Of a stretch of 5,884 nucleotides of DNA, positions 5,593 to 5,884 are shown piece by piece (the first letter of the stretch is position 1; each line of letters begins with the position of its first letter). The notes beneath the pieces were generated by a model, which had not been told where the DNA came from, did not search any database, and worked only from the letters and a program-made list of their open reading frames with translations. Position numbers and translations under genes: made by a program. This DNA comes from Acidimicrobiaceae bacterium (GTDB taxonomy: Bacteria; Actinomycetota; Acidimicrobiia; Acidimicrobiales; RAAP-2), in the NCBI GenBank assembly GCA_003151555.1, contig PLXU01000157.1, forward strand, positions 1 to 5,884. The letters run 5' to 3'.

Positions 5593-5884
5593 CTACTTCG
5601 CCGCGAGTTGGCGCAGTACGAAGTTGAGCACGCCACCGTGGCGGAAGTATTCGGCCTCGGTGGGGGTGTCGATACGAAGACGAACATCGAATTCAACGAC
5701 CTCGCCGTTGGCGCGCGTCACCCGCACGGGGACCTGGTGGACTGTCTCGCCGCGGTTGAGCGGGTCGAGACCGCCGATGGAAAAGACTTCGGTGCCGTCG
5801 AGGTCGTACGTCGCGGCCGATTCGCCCACCAGGTACTGCAGGGGCAGTACGCCCATGCCCACCAGATTGGAGCGGTGGATGCGC
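5593..5884 (-). CDS. acn: Aconitate hydratase, C-terminal fragment (cut by window edge)
   Basis: This is the end of aconitase, the [4Fe-4S] TCA-cycle enzyme that isomerises citrate to isocitrate through cis-aconitate. Only the last 96 residues are in the window, and the frame stays open to its right edge. The fragment begins RIHRSNLVGMGVLPLQY, a hallmark of the aconitase swivel domain (AcnA/IRP-like type), and continues with GLDPLNRGETVHQVPV and near the end DTPTEAEYFRHGGVLNFVLRQL, the characteristic C-terminal block. The stop is TAG at 5595-5593. The iron-sulfur cysteines lie outside the window. The gene is convergent with the SulP gene, with only 32 bases between the stops and no classical terminator there. 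The GTG at 5862 is an internal codon, not a start, because homology continues upstream of it. Confidence 0.96.
   Translation of the reverse strand, partial: RIHRSNLVGMGVLPLQYLVGESAATYDLDGTEVFSIGGLDPLNRGETVHQVPVRVTRANGEVVEFDVRLRIDTPTEAEYFRHGGVLNFVLRQLAAK

Noticed and set aside
1..5884. A novel multi-gene defence, mobile or biosynthetic system
   Set aside because: Every sizeable coding region matches a known, widely distributed housekeeping family, and there are no arrays, transposases, toxins, nuclease clusters or unusual repeats in the window.

Overview
This is a compact, GC-rich bacterial window with a strong preference for G or C at third codon positions. It holds five complete protein genes and two genes cut by the window edges, with very little intergenic DNA. 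I see no tRNA, rRNA, CRISPR array, insertion sequence, phage gene or origin. The organism is most likely a high-GC actinobacterium. This rests mainly on the Fpg-like glycosylase, which resembles an actinobacterial branch in its DPRRLG motif and its zinc finger ending C-x2-H, and on the general codon and gene style. An Acidimicrobiia-like lineage is possible, but this is inference without a database search.

Layout: (1) 1-570, plus strand: the C-terminal two thirds of a formamidopyrimidine-DNA glycosylase/endonuclease VIII family base-excision repair enzyme. (2) 623-1231, plus: a DedA/VTT-domain membrane protein. (3) 1228-1692, minus: a PrxQ/Bcp-type thiol peroxiredoxin, whose stop codon overlaps the DedA stop tail to tail in a shared CTAG. 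(4) A 132-base divergent intergenic region. (5) 1825-3075, plus: a DEAD-box RNA helicase core. (6) 3072-3812, plus: a PIG-L/LmbE-family zinc deacetylase joined to the helicase by a GTGA stop/start overlap. (7) 3851-5560, plus: a SulP/SLC26 anion transporter with a C-terminal STAS domain. (8) 5593-5884, minus: the C-terminal end of aconitase, convergent with the transporter.

Functionally this is ordinary chromosomal core and maintenance content: oxidative DNA damage repair, peroxide detoxification, membrane homeostasis, RNA remodelling, small-molecule deacetylation, anion transport and the TCA cycle. The glycosylase and peroxiredoxin both deal with oxidative stress but lie on opposite strands, so no shared regulation can be claimed. 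The clearest operon is helicase-deacetylase, possibly continuing into the transporter.

I looked for a novel multi-gene system and did not find one. The points worth a second look are residue-level departures from family consensus in the glycosylase, DedA, deacetylase and transporter, the tail-to-tail stop overlap, the coupled helicase-deacetylase pair, and the uncertain translation start of the helicase.
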